Assembly (NCBI GenBank): GCA_002317575.1
Contig: DCIH01000004.1
Location: 21,171 to 59,163, forward strand
Length of the DNA stretch: 37,993 nt
Source of the DNA: Verrucomicrobia bacterium UBA1731
Lineage (GTDB): Bacteria; Verrucomicrobiota; Kiritimatiellia; RFP12; UBA1067
Direction: 5' to 3'
Shown: positions 14,366 to 27,200 of the stretch, piece after piece
How the letters are laid out: every line of letters begins with the position of its first letter
How positions within the stretch are numbered: the first letter of the stretch is position 1
The notes under the pieces: generated by a model
Database searches by the model: none
Seen by the model: the letters and a program-made list of their open reading frames with translations, nothing else
What the model was told of the DNA's origin: nothing
Made by a program: the position numbers and the translations under genes

Positions 14366-16369
14366 TCACGAAGGAACGTCCCCCGTGGTGAGAATGAGTT
14401 TCTGCCCGTTCGCGTACGCGCCGACGCGAGAACCGATGCGGGCGATGGCCGCTCCGATTTCCGTTGCGCTCACGCCGCTGTCTGCGAGGTTTCCGTCGAC
14501 GGTCAGCGACGCAAGATGCCCAGCCGTTGCGTTCTTGACCTTGTCCGCCTTGCCTTCTCCCGCTCCGCCGTTGTCGAGCTTTTCCTTGTCGGCGGCGCTC
14601 ATGAGTCCGTCCATCGTGGTCGTTGCCGTTCCGTCGAGATTCACTTCGACGGAGAACGACGCGTCTTCCTCTTGGACGATGATCTTCATCTTCTGCAGGA
14701 ACACGTCGTAAACGACGGAGCTGACAGTCTGCCAAGTTCCGAAGCCGGGCGTCCCGCGCTTGCGAGACCTTTCGTTGAACACTGCCTGCCAGTGCGATTC
14801 CTTGTTTGCGAACGCGTCCGGCTCGGTTACCGCCTTGACGACCGTCAAATTCCCGAACGAATCGTTGCCGCAGAACTCGGTGTGCCAGTACGGTTCCTCT
14901 TCCGGCGCGTACGCCTTGGTGTACTTCAGCTTTTGGAGAAGCGACCTCATGCCAGCTTCCGTGTTCGCGGTCGCGTAGTTCTCGAGGATGATGTTCATGC
15001 GCTCGAGTCCGATGCCGTACGGATCGAGTCCGTTGACGATGGAGTAGTCCACGCGTCCGCTTCCAGTTGCGTCTGTCGCCACGCGGTAGTTTGTCACCCA
15101 CGGGCGGCTCGTAATGTCTTTAGCCACGCCGTCCTCGACCAGCCACGTGCTTGTTCTGTCGGCGAGGATGAAGTGCACGTCGAAGTTCCAGCTGACGGGA
15201 ACCCACACCGCGTCCGCGAGGAACCGGGCCGCGCCCTGCGCCGTCGAGAATCCGTCCAGCGCGTACCGAACGCCCGAGAAGACGCACACGTCGCGCCCAT
15301 GCCATCCGCTCGTCGCCTTCTTCGGAACGACGTTCACGCAGGCCGTGAGAGACACGTCGTTTATGCCGTCCGTAATCATGCAAGGCATCGCCTTCATCCA
15401 GTCGTTTTTAGCCCTGCTTGCGACGATCTCGTCGGTGAGTTGCTTGATGCCCCCGGCGATGCCCATAGTACGGTGCTTTCCGTTGTGCGCTTCCGTGCGC
15501 ACGATGAAGCTCGCGCTTTCGTCGTAGTACCAGTCGTAGTTGCGCCCGAAGTATCGGAAGTTCCGGGCGACCGAGCAGAGTCCCATCGCCGCGAACTGGT
15601 AGTTTTGCTTGAGCCACTCTTCGACGCCTTCGTAGTCGATGGCGCGGTATTCCGTCAGCCACAGGTACTCCCGCACTTTTTTGATGAGCGAGTAGCCGTT
15701 CCCGTAGACGCCTTCGTAGAGCTTGTCGTCCGCCGCCTTTCGCGCCGCCGTTTCCGCCATGTCAGCCGCCGCGCGCGTCACGGTCTCTGCGGCGAGGTCT
15801 TCCGCACCTGCAAACGACGCCGGATTCTTTCCGCTGTCCGCGATATTGCCGTCCGCCGTGAGCGACGCGAGGTTGCCAGCAGTTGCGTTTTTCACCTTGT
15901 CGGCCTTGTCGGCCACTTCGGCGGAAATGTCGATCACGACGTTTCCTGTACCGTCCGGCTTCTTTCCGTTCACGGAGAGGACGACGTACCGCCCTGCTTC
16001 CGGGTCGCTCGGATCCATCTGCGGCACGATCCCCTGCATGGTCGATTCCGTCACCGTCAGCTTTCCGCGCCCGCTGAAGTAGTAGGTCGGCATCTTGAAG
16101 TGGACTTCGTAGAAGCTCTCGCCAAGCGTGTCAAACGTCTCGTTTGTGAATGTGACGCGCCAAACGTTGCCGACCTTGCGCGTGTTATATTCCCACGGGA
16201 TCGCGCTCCCCGGCTTGACGACAACGACCTTGACGTCGCTGGCCCCGGTGGGCACGCCGACGATGTCCGCCATCGCCGCCGAGTTCTCGCCGACGTAGAG
16301 CGCCGTGAGCTGGATTTCGGGGTTGCCCGTTTGAAGTTGAACCGAAGTCGTGATCTGCCTGCCGTACAT
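14366..16369 (-). CDS. Tail fibre with inserted Ntn-hydrolase (choloylglycine hydrolase/acyltransferase-like) domain
   Basis: 667 residues. The N-terminal domain (1-115) resembles that of the collagen-like fibre next door (pattern W-x-V, ESFYEVHF, SGRGKLTV). A linker of type DKVKNATAGNLASLT lies at about 158-172 and again at about 610-624. Between them is a domain with GLCSVARNFRYFGRNYDW. Cys265 would be the nucleophile, with Arg276 and Asp279 at the GRNxD pair, Asp334-Gly-Ile-Asn337 (DGIND), Asn346 and Arg457 as further choloylglycine-hydrolase-type positions. The family cleaves amides such as bile-salt conjugates, penicillin V or N-acyl lactones. Cys265 is internal, so autoproteolysis would be needed to expose it. 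Start GGGAGGCGACA ATG; a longer frame to 16402 has a poorer site. Confidence 0.7.
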   Translation of the reverse strand: MYGRQITTSVQLQTGNPEIQLTALYVGENSAAMADIVGVPTGASDVKVVVVKPGSAIPWEYNTRKVGNVWRVTFTNETFDTLGESFYEVHFKMPTYYFSGRGKLTVTESTMQGIVPQMDPSDPEAGRYVVLSVNGKKPDGTGNVVIDISAEVADKADKVKNATAGNLASLTADGNIADSGKNPASFAGAEDLAAETVTRAAADMAETAARKAADDKLYEGVYGNGYSLIKKVREYLWLTEYRAIDYEGVEEWLKQNYQFAAMGLCSVARNFRYFGRNYDWYYDESASFIVRTEAHNGKHRTMGIAGGIKQLTDEIVASRAKNDWMKAMPCMITDGINDVSLTACVNVVPKKATSGWHGRDVCVFSGVRYALDGFSTAQGAARFLADAVWVPVSWNFDVHFILADRTSTWLVEDGVAKDITSRPWVTNYRVATDATGSGRVDYSIVNGLDPYGIGLERMNIILENYATANTEAGMRSLLQKLKYTKAYAPEEEPYWHTEFCGNDSFGNLTVVKAVTEPDAFANKESHWQAVFNERSRKRGTPGFGTWQTVSSVVYDVFLQKMKIIVQEEDASFSVEVNLDGTATTTMDGLMSAADKEKLDNGGAGEGKADKVKNATAGHLASLTVDGNLADSGVSATEIGAAIARIGSRVGAYANGQKLILTTGDVPS

Positions 16370-16402
16370 TGTCGCCTCCCTCGTTTTCGCCGCGCGGGTC
16401 AA

Positions 16403-19051
<2,649 letters not shown>

Positions 19052-21334
19052 TCACGCCGGAGGTTCGTATGCCTTTCCCCAATCGTCCGGGTCGTCGTCG
19101 TCGTATTCTCCGATGTCGAATCCGAGCAGGGTTCTGTGCTCGTATTCGACCACGAGGTTGCGCATGGAGATGACGTGGCTTGATTGTGTCATCCCGCACG
19201 ATTCCGCCTGCGGAGCGTCCGCCTGCGGAAACGGCAACGGCTGGACGGTCGCCTCCCACGTCTCGAGCGTTCTCGGTATCGACGCGAGGTCGGCGTAGAA
19301 ATTCTTGACGATCTGCTCGCGTTCAGCCGATCCGCTGTTGATTCTCTGCGCCCTCGCTTTCGTCCACTTGCTTCGCGCGTCTTTCACGGCGTCCACGGCC
19401 TTGTTGATCTCGTTGTTCAGCTCGCGCTGTTTGTCTCGTATCAGTTTTTGCGCGTGCGCGTTCGGTTCGGATGCCGCCTCATAAGCGGCGTCCATTTGTT
19501 CGATTATTTTTGCGTCGCGTGCGTCCGGCTCGAGCCAGTCCATGCGTATGATTTTCTCGACCGCGTCGTTTGCGCTCCTGTCCGTCGGACGGCACGCGTC
19601 GAGCGCTTCGGCGAGGCGTTCGTTTCGGAATTCGATGATCGTCTTTCGCGCCGCGTGACGGACGCCGAGTTCCGCCTTTTTGAGGTTTTCCACGGTAGTC
19701 GACCATGACGAGTCGATTGACGCGACCTCTTCGCGCTCCTTGTTTCGTGATTTAGTAAGCTCTGTGTTCGCCTTTTCCCACGCCGTTTCGTATTCAGCCA
19801 CTTTTTTCTCGTTTCGCTCCTTGAACGAGAACGACACGCGCTGGAATCCGATGTCGCAGAGCTCGCGTTGCACCTCTCGCCGTTCCGTCTGCTTGTCGAT
19901 TGGGTCTCCGAACTTGTCAACGAGGTGCACGTATTCTCCCCAGTACTGCTCTTCGGGATAGGTTCCTTGGTCTTCGTCGAGTTCCCACCGTCCGTCCATG
20001 CGCGCGGCCATAACCCAAGTCGCCGCAGACAGGACGAAATCGGCGCGCACCGCCTTGATGCGTCCCGTTTGGTAGCAGTTTGCGACGCTGATCTTGTATT
20101 TCACGGAGTCAGCCGTGATTCGCGTGTACGTGTCGTATTGCGTTCGCGGCTTCGGAGGCGTCGCCGCCACCTTGCGGCTTCCGTTCTTTCCGTAGTATGT
20201 TGCGTACGCGATGTTTGCGTAGTCGTAACGCCACCACGCGCTGTACGCGGCGAGTCCCGTGTCGTTTGTCCACCCGAGCGTGTCCGTCACGTTGGCGTTT
20301 TGGTATTCTCCGAAGTTCGCCTGCTGGTCGGGCCTGTCCATTTCGCTCCCGCCTTCGCTACCGGACTGCGTCTTCCACTTTGACGTTTCATGGAATCCCG
20401 AACGTATCGGCAACGCGGCGCTTGTCCACGTCATGGTCATGCGTTCGGCGTCCGCGTACAGGCGCTTGACGTCGTCCTCCAGCAGAAGTTCCGCACGGTG
20501 GTTCTCCGGCGCTTCGCGCGTGATTGCGCCTTGCGCGTCCGCAATCCAGAACCCGTGACCTTTGTGGTTTTTGTCGGAAAGGAGAAAGTCGAGGACGTTT
20601 GCGGCGTATGCGTCGGCGCTTTCGCCCTCGAAGTCGCACAGTTCCAGCGACGCGTACTTCGTGAATCCGTCGGCGAGGTTTTCCTTGGAGGCGAGTTCCT
20701 TGACGTCGATCCGCGCGGAGTCGTATGCGTCCGCTTTCGCGTCTTCGCATTCCGTCTTTATGGCGTACAGGTTTTTCGACGACGTCTTGCGCTCGGATTC
20801 CGTCGCCGCGTTCCACGCGTCCGTTATGGCGGAGAGACGCATTTCGTGGTGGAACGCCATTCCGCGCAGGACGAGCTTTTTCTTCTCCTTTGCCCACGCG
20901 AGGTGTCTCTTCGCCGTCGAGCAGGCATCCGCGCACGCGGCGTACGCCTCGGCGGCGGCGACCCATTCTTCTTCCGTTTCTGCGGATTCCATTGCCGCCT
21001 TGGCCGCGTCTTCGGCCTCTTTGAGCGTGTCGTATGCTTCCTGTTTGGCGTCCACGTCGTCCTGCAGTTCTTTCGTCTTGCGTTCCAAGGCGTCGGCGTA
21101 CGTCTCGTTTTCTGCCGCCTGCTGTGCGCTGTGCGTTTCAGCGACTTGTGCGAGCGCTTCGGAAAGGCGAGAGTTTTCGGAGATTGCCGCCTGCGCGGCG
21201 GCTTCATTCGCCTCTTCGACGGCTTCGTCCCGCTCGGCGTATCGCGCCGCGATCTTTCCGAACGACGGGTACGAGACCATCCCCGCCTGCTTCATCAGCG
21301 CGCCGATGCGCTTGTAGTTTTCCCTGTTTCCCAT
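19052..21334 (-). CDS. Large coiled-coil distal tail/baseplate protein (760 aa)
   Basis: Residues about 30-200 are almost all helix with Ala/Glu/Lys heptads (AEEANEAAAQAAI-type). A middle region (about 230-430) has Trp/Tyr-rich strands (GLAAYSAWWRYDYANIAYAT). A second long coil (about 490-680) precedes a final acidic tail (GEYDDDDPDDWG). I do not recognise a domain. It is encoded between the collagen fibre and a smaller coiled-coil protein, so a baseplate or fibre-adaptor role is likely. GGAG lies six bases before ATG 21334; a TTG at 21346 is also in frame. Confidence 0.6.
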   Translation of the reverse strand: MGNRENYKRIGALMKQAGMVSYPSFGKIAARYAERDEAVEEANEAAAQAAISENSRLSEALAQVAETHSAQQAAENETYADALERKTKELQDDVDAKQEAYDTLKEAEDAAKAAMESAETEEEWVAAAEAYAACADACSTAKRHLAWAKEKKKLVLRGMAFHHEMRLSAITDAWNAATESERKTSSKNLYAIKTECEDAKADAYDSARIDVKELASKENLADGFTKYASLELCDFEGESADAYAANVLDFLLSDKNHKGHGFWIADAQGAITREAPENHRAELLLEDDVKRLYADAERMTMTWTSAALPIRSGFHETSKWKTQSGSEGGSEMDRPDQQANFGEYQNANVTDTLGWTNDTGLAAYSAWWRYDYANIAYATYYGKNGSRKVAATPPKPRTQYDTYTRITADSVKYKISVANCYQTGRIKAVRADFVLSAATWVMAARMDGRWELDEDQGTYPEEQYWGEYVHLVDKFGDPIDKQTERREVQRELCDIGFQRVSFSFKERNEKKVAEYETAWEKANTELTKSRNKEREEVASIDSSWSTTVENLKKAELGVRHAARKTIIEFRNERLAEALDACRPTDRSANDAVEKIIRMDWLEPDARDAKIIEQMDAAYEAASEPNAHAQKLIRDKQRELNNEINKAVDAVKDARSKWTKARAQRINSGSAEREQIVKNFYADLASIPRTLETWEATVQPLPFPQADAPQAESCGMTQSSHVISMRNLVVEYEHRTLLGFDIGEYDDDDPDDWGKAYEPPA

Positions 21335-21346
21335 CGTCGGCTCCAA

Positions 21347-22276
21347 TTACCGTCCGCGCGCGTTGTCGAGGTCGCGCTTGGCCTTGTCGTATGCTTCTTC
21401 CGCTTCTTCCAGCGCTTTCTTGGCCTCCTTTTCGCGCTCCGCCCAGTCCGCGCTCTTTTGGGATCGTGAGTCCATGATCGCCTTGTACGCCTCCTGCGCG
21501 TCTGCGTACGCCCGTTCTGCGTCTTTGTACGCCGCCATTTCGGCTCCGACGCCCTGCACCTCAGCGATGGCGATTTCTGTATTGTCTATCGCATCGTTTA
21601 GCGCGTCGACGAGTTCCTGCGAGTACATTTCCGGCGTGCGTCCGTGTATGTACGTGTTGAGGTCGTTTTTGAGTCCTGTAGCCGTCTGTTTGAGCGAGAG
21701 TTCATCGTCTTCGTCTCTCGCGTTGTCGATCTTTTCGTCGAGCGACTGCTTCCATTTGTTGTACACGGCCTTCTTGAGCGCCTTCATTTCCGGGTCGCCC
21801 TCGTATTTCATGTACTCGTCCATCGCTTCGATCATCTTGTCGGCGATTTCGGACGCGCTCATCTTTTCCGCCATGCGTTTTTGCTCGGCGAGAACTTGGC
21901 TTGCGTAATCCCGGAACTTGAAGTCCCACTCCCTGTCGCAGACGAATCGAAATCTCGACTCCATCGGCTCGTCGATTCCGTCAGCGCTCCAAATCCACCC
22001 GAGATCAAGCGCGCCTGTCAGTTGTCCGTGCGGGACGTCCACGTCGTTTTCCGTGATTCGCGGAATCGTGTACACCCACGAGCGGAAGTCGGGCATCAAT
22101 CTTCCCGTCCACGTGAAAGGCCCGCCCGTCCGCTCTATGGCCGCTTCGGCGAGGAACGGCGGATCTTCCGTCTTCATGACGCGCTTCTGCGCGCGCATCG
22201 GGAGCTTGCCTTCCTTGCCGTTGTCTTCCACGCGCCGGAGGTCATCGTCGAAGAAGAATTCATAATCGTAGGCCAT
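21347..22276 (-). CDS. Distal tail protein with C-terminal coil (309 aa)
   Basis: Residues 1-115 are strand-rich (TGGPFTWTGRLMPDFRSWVY then LTGALDLGWIWSADGI); residues 120-309 are helical with many Ala, Glu and Lys, ending LEEAEEAYDKAKRDLDNARG. No family is recognised. The start follows GGCGGAGGCGAACAA. The gap to the gene before is 19 bp and the next gene starts 12 bp after this stop, so it belongs to the tail operon and probably pairs with the larger coiled-coil protein. Confidence 0.6.
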   Translation of the reverse strand: MAYDYEFFFDDDLRRVEDNGKEGKLPMRAQKRVMKTEDPPFLAEAAIERTGGPFTWTGRLMPDFRSWVYTIPRITENDVDVPHGQLTGALDLGWIWSADGIDEPMESRFRFVCDREWDFKFRDYASQVLAEQKRMAEKMSASEIADKMIEAMDEYMKYEGDPEMKALKKAVYNKWKQSLDEKIDNARDEDDELSLKQTATGLKNDLNTYIHGRTPEMYSQELVDALNDAIDNTEIAIAEVQGVGAEMAAYKDAERAYADAQEAYKAIMDSRSQKSADWAEREKEAKKALEEAEEAYDKAKRDLDNARGR

Positions 22277-22295
22277 TTGTTCGCCTCCGCCCGCG

Positions 22296-23270
22296 TCAGT
22301 TGTAGAACGGGATTTTAGAGAGCTGGCTTCTGTTGTCTTGGGTCACGACGTCGTCTTCGAGTTCATAGATCGTGACGCACGTCTTGTCGTCGTCGCTCTG
22401 CGCTTCCGTTTGAACGACCGAGAGCGTGAAATCCTCGGCTGGGTGGTCGACGCGGACGACGACTGTCTGCCATTCGTTGACGCACGTGTTTTCCGTTTTC
22501 GTGGCCTGCACGCGACCGAGCATCATGCGCTGGTTCGTGACGTACGGCTTCCACGCCGCGTCCTTTTCGATTTCCTTGCCTTCTTCCGTTTCGTATACGA
22601 TGGCGAACGTCCCGGTCGTGTCGCGCTCTAATTTCACGACGTCGTCCATGATCTGCTGGTTGACGAAGTGCTCTGTCACCGTTCTTTCGCCTTCGCCGGA
22701 GTCGTAGGTGTATGTGACGCGGCAGATGGTTCCGACGACGTCGCTCTGCATGGTCTTTCCGAATCCGTCCGTGTCAGCCGACGCCAAGACGCGCGGCCAC
22801 GGTTTTAAGTGCGCGTAAATCGTCCATTTTTCAACGCGTCTCGCCACGCCCTCGTATTCGCTTTCGTCGCTCGTCGCATGATCGTCATCCACGTCGGCGA
22901 TGGCGTACCAGTCGCCTATGATTTCGCCATCCGCGTCTTTCGCGTTGTCGTTTTTCGCCATGTACAGGTCGTCGGCGTTGAGGATCGCCGATCCCGTCGG
23001 CACGAAAATCTGCCATTCTCCGAGCGTGTCGTCTTCCTCGCTCCAAGGGAACCACCTAATCGTCCACGGCTTGACCGCTTCTTCGTCGGCGAACACGTTC
23101 GTGCGCGGCGATTCCGTGGCCGCGTTGATGGTAGTCCCGAAGCCGGAGCGGGATATGCGCTGGCCGACGGACGGCTTGACCTGCGACTGCTTGATGATCT
23201 TGACGAGCGTGCGACCAAACGCCACAGTTATCGGCTGGTCGGGGTTCGGCGGTTTTGGCGCGTACTGCAT
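22296..23270 (-). CDS. Tail protein, beta-rich (324 aa)
   Basis: The sequence is mostly strands with Trp/Phe and acidic loops (AVKPWTIRWFPWSEEDDTLG, GDWYAIADVDDDHATSD, VVGTICRVTYTYDSGEGERT). It lacks transmembrane segments or enzyme motifs. Position between the next upstream tail gene and the coiled-coil proteins suggests a baseplate hub or adaptor. GGGGGATGCCGCC precedes ATG 23270. Assignment rests on context only. Confidence 0.55.
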   Translation of the reverse strand: MQYAPKPPNPDQPITVAFGRTLVKIIKQSQVKPSVGQRISRSGFGTTINAATESPRTNVFADEEAVKPWTIRWFPWSEEDDTLGEWQIFVPTGSAILNADDLYMAKNDNAKDADGEIIGDWYAIADVDDDHATSDESEYEGVARRVEKWTIYAHLKPWPRVLASADTDGFGKTMQSDVVGTICRVTYTYDSGEGERTVTEHFVNQQIMDDVVKLERDTTGTFAIVYETEEGKEIEKDAAWKPYVTNQRMMLGRVQATKTENTCVNEWQTVVVRVDHPAEDFTLSVVQTEAQSDDDKTCVTIYELEDDVVTQDNRSQLSKIPFYN

Positions 23271-23288
23271 GGCGGCATCCCCCTTACG

Positions 23289-24194
23289 CTATTCCAGCTT
23301 TCCGTCGTAGATCCACGTGTGGTTCAGGTCGTTTGTGCACACCCATTCTTCGGTGCGCGTCCACGTCGTGTCGGCGTTCATCTGCCATTGGTCGACGGAT
23401 TTGAACCAGCGGTACTTATCGGAGTCGGTGTACCCCTTGATTTTCACCGGGGGGTCGCAGAACTGCCCGATGGTTTCGTCGTCGTCGCAGATCTCGAACG
23501 TCGCCCCCTTTTCGATGGCGTGCGTGTCGGGGTCGAATTTGACGCCTTTCGGGCGGACGTAGTTGCTGACCTTTTGGATCACGGGGAGGTAGAGGTTGAA
23601 GCTGTCTATGCCAGCCGTCTTGGCCGCGCAGTATTTTTTCGCGCCGACGCTGTTTACCTTCAGCTCCTTTCCGACCGCGCTTCCGCGTTCGTCGAAGTTG
23701 AAATAATAGAACGTCGGGTCGTTGTTCTCGTCCCACTTGGTGCGCGCCGCCTCGTTTGTCATGTTCCACTTGCGTATCTGCTTCTGTGCGTTCTTCGAGT
23801 CCGCGTCGAGCTTCGCTGGCATGAGTAGGTAGTGCGTCTCGAGGGACTTCTGAACCTCGCGCATCTCGATGTTGTACGTGACGGCGAACTCTTTGTCGAC
23901 GCCGTTTGGCGCGTGGACGAGCTGTGCCGTTATGACGCCGACGAGCGCGTCGCGCCTGCTCTTCTCGAGGTCGATGATGTAGTAGTGCGACGCGTCCGGG
24001 AGGTCTTCCGCTTTGACGAGCCAGTCCGTTGCGCGCTGTCCGACGTACGCGCCCTCTCCCTTGATGTCTTCCCAACGGGCGACCATCGTTATGGTGACGT
24101 ACCTGCGGTCGTCGTATTTGATCGACAGTTCCGGCTGAGCGAACATTTCGCCTTCGGCCAGCTTTCCGTAGTAGATCGGCTCTTTCGTTGCCAT
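23289..24194 (-). CDS. Distal tail-like protein (301 aa)
   Basis: First gene after the tape measure, where siphoviruses encode the distal tail protein, and comparable in size. The sequence is alpha/beta (YVTITMVARWEDIKGEGAYV, KEFAVTYNIEMREVQKSLET, then NDPTFYYFNFDERGSAVGK). I see no sequence motif that proves the family, so the call rests on order. A GTG/ATG choice exists: ATG 24194 has GAGAGGAACGCGAC and starts MATKEPIYYG; the longer frame to 24218 is less likely. Confidence 0.5.
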   Translation of the reverse strand: MATKEPIYYGKLAEGEMFAQPELSIKYDDRRYVTITMVARWEDIKGEGAYVGQRATDWLVKAEDLPDASHYYIIDLEKSRRDALVGVITAQLVHAPNGVDKEFAVTYNIEMREVQKSLETHYLLMPAKLDADSKNAQKQIRKWNMTNEAARTKWDENNDPTFYYFNFDERGSAVGKELKVNSVGAKKYCAAKTAGIDSFNLYLPVIQKVSNYVRPKGVKFDPDTHAIEKGATFEICDDDETIGQFCDPPVKIKGYTDSDKYRWFKSVDQWQMNADTTWTRTEEWVCTNDLNHTWIYDGKLE

Positions 24195-24249
24195 GTCGCG
24201 TTCCTCTCTCTTTCGCAATTGCCGAAGAGGTCAAACGCGCAAGGCCGCG

Positions 24250-27200
24250 TCAGCGAGACCAGCGGACGGTTCCGGCGCGCCTGCCGCCTTCCGGGTTCTG
24301 CTTCGTCATGGCCGACAGCATCTGCCGCGTGATTCCGACGAGCGACTTCGTGTTTTCCGCCGTCTTCGTGCCCCACGAGGACACGTTTCCGCCGAGGCCC
24401 ATCTGCGTGAGTCGGTTTTGCGGCTTCAGCTTCTCGCGGTACGCGAGTTCCTTTTCGTCGCCCTCGTATTTCATGTCGGCGATTGCCGAGCGCGCGCTTT
24501 CGATGCGGATCCGGCTTTCGTCGCGCGTGCGCTTGAGGACTGCCAGCTCTTCGACGCCGATTTTCGCGCCGTTGGCGACTTGGATGATGCGCTTCGCGGC
24601 CTCGTCCATCGGGTTCGCGTTGACGCGCGCCTCGTATTCCGCGCGCTGTTGGCGCGTGAGGTTCAGCTTCCCGCCGTTCTCCTGCGCACGGATGAGGACG
24701 TCGCTGTCGGCGTACTCGCGCCGTCCGCGAGCGAGTTGCTCATGCTCGATGGCCATGCGGCCTTCGTAGCTCGCGCGCTTGCGGCGCTGGTCGCGTTCGA
24801 ATTCCTCGTCTGCCATTTTGTACTGATGCGTGCGTTGCTCGTTTTCCATCTTGACGTCGCGACGCCGCAGATCGTCTTGGGCGAGGCGTCCTCGAGCCCC
24901 GGTCATGTAGTCGTATGCTTCCTGTCTCTGCCGCTCCGCTTGGTACTGCTCGTCCCGCGTCATCTTCGGGCCGCGACCTTCGTTTGACGCGCGTATCTTT
25001 TCGTCGAGATCGTTGTAGATGCGGCTGTACTCCGCCTGCATCCGCTCGTCCATCGCGCGCCGTCCCTCGTCCGTTTCAGCGTTGTACTTCGCTTCGCGCT
25101 CGTAATCCTTGCGCTCCTTTTCGACGGCGTGCAGGCGATCCTCTTCCGCGCGTCGCAGTTCGCGCTCGAGCGCCTTCTGCGCGGACTGCGCGGCGAAGCG
25201 CTGGGATCGTGCGGCGTTTCTGTAGTTGATCGCGTTGGACAGGCGCTGGGCGTCCACGTCGCTCATTTCCTTGTAGTACTTCGCTTCGATTTCGGCGATG
25301 CGGTCTTGCACCTTCATCTGCTCTTCCAGCAGGGCGCGCTGTTCGCTTTCGCCCATGCTCCCGGACTGGAACTTTGCCGTTATGTCGGCGTCCTTTTTGT
25401 TCAGCTCGGCGAGGGTCTTCGTGGTGTCTTTAACCTTCTGCATTTCGACCGTTATGGACGCGATCTCTTCGGCGAGCTTCGCCTTTTCCTCTTCAGTGGC
25501 GCTCCCGGAGGACATCGCCTTTTCGGCTTCCTGTTTTTTCCAGTAGAGTCTGTTGTATTCGTCGTCTGCGGCTTTGCCGATTTTGTCCGCGTACTTCGCG
25601 CGGATTTCCTTGACGGTCGCGTCTTCGTCGTTTTCTTCAGTCTGCCAGCGCGCAACTTCCTTTTTGGCGTCTTCTGCCTTCATCGCGTATCCGGCTTCCT
25701 CGTTTGCCTGCTCGCGGGCGTATTGGCGCTGTTGCTCGTTTATGTCGTATTCCTCGCGCGCGATCTGCTCGTCGCGGTTGTACTTGGCCATGCGCATGGA
25801 GCGCGCCTGCTCGACGCGGGCGAGTCGGTTTTCCTCGTCCGTCGCCTTTTTCTGCGCGTCCACGGTTCTGCGGCGCTCTTCGATGGTCTTGCGCTCTTCC
25901 GCGAGGACGTCGAGCTGTCCCTTCGTCAGTTTCTCGCCGCCGACGATCACGCCTTCGAGCGCCTTGATTGTCTGCGCAGCAGATTCGATGGCCTTGTTGT
26001 TCTCGTCCGCCTTTTCCGTGAGTTGTTTGAGACCTTTCTCGCCCGCGTTCAGCCCCCATTGGCTCGCCGCTTCTCCGAAGTACCCGAAGTCTGCGTATTG
26101 GTTTTGTGCGTCCGTTATCTGCTTCCCGAGTTCCTGCGCTTTTGCGAGCGCCTCTTTAGCGGCTTTGAGCTTGTCTTCTGCGTTTTTCGTTTCGACGGCG
26201 TTTCGTCTCGCTTCCACGTCCAGCGCCTGCGTCTGCTCTTCGTAGTTCGATTGGTCGTCCGCCTCTTTGGCGTTCTGCTCGGCGTAGAATCTCTCGTTTG
26301 CGCTGACGGCGCTCATCGCGGCGCGCGTCTTCATGAGGTCGCGTTGCGCCTTTTCCGTCGCCCGTACGGCGTCCGCCTGCTCCTTTTCGATCTCCAGCTC
26401 CTTTTTCGCCATCTCCGCGTTTCGGTCGTATATCTCCATGCGCTTTGCGAGGATCGAATTCGCAGATTCCGTCGCCTGCCCGAGCGCTTCGATTTGGTTC
26501 AGTTCTGTTTCGACCTTGCGCTCGATGCCGCTCCAATAGAAAAAGAGCGCCTTGGAGAATTCGACGATTTTCGAGAATCCCTCGATGGCAAGCCCGATGG
26601 CCGTCGCCTTGAGCATATTCTTGAGCGCCGTACCTGTAATGCGCGCGCCCGCCGCCAAACGGAAGAGCGAGGTTATGAGGCCGTTCACGTCGCCGTTGAC
26701 GATCTGCGTCGGGATTTCGTTGGGGTCGAAACCTCGCCGAAGCGATTCCCCTGCGGAGTCCACGTTCTGCCGGAGGTTCGAGACGCTTTTGTCGATGTCT
26801 TGGAGGACGGGGCCGAACTTCTCCATTTCCTTGGCGCTCATGCCCTGCATCGACTTGCGGAGCTTGTCGTTTTCCTCGTTGATTTTTGCGAGGGACTGCG
26901 CGTTCAGCTCCCCGGACAGGAGTTCCTTCATGCGCGAGAGGTGTCCGTTCGCCTCTTTCGCCTTCGACGGGTCGACGTTCTTGAGCGCCGCCGACATCCG
27001 CGTTATGCCTTCCTCGAGTCCGCGCGCGCTCTTGATCTTTTCGATGCGCTCGTTGAGGAGTTCCATCTTGTCGATGCCCGTGGCTTCGACCGAGAGCTTG
27101 ATCTTGAGAGCGTCTTGGACGGCGTCGCTGAATTCCTCGTATGCCGCGCCGACCTTTTTGATTTCCTTGTTGATGCGGACGAGTCCGTCCGGCTTGATGT

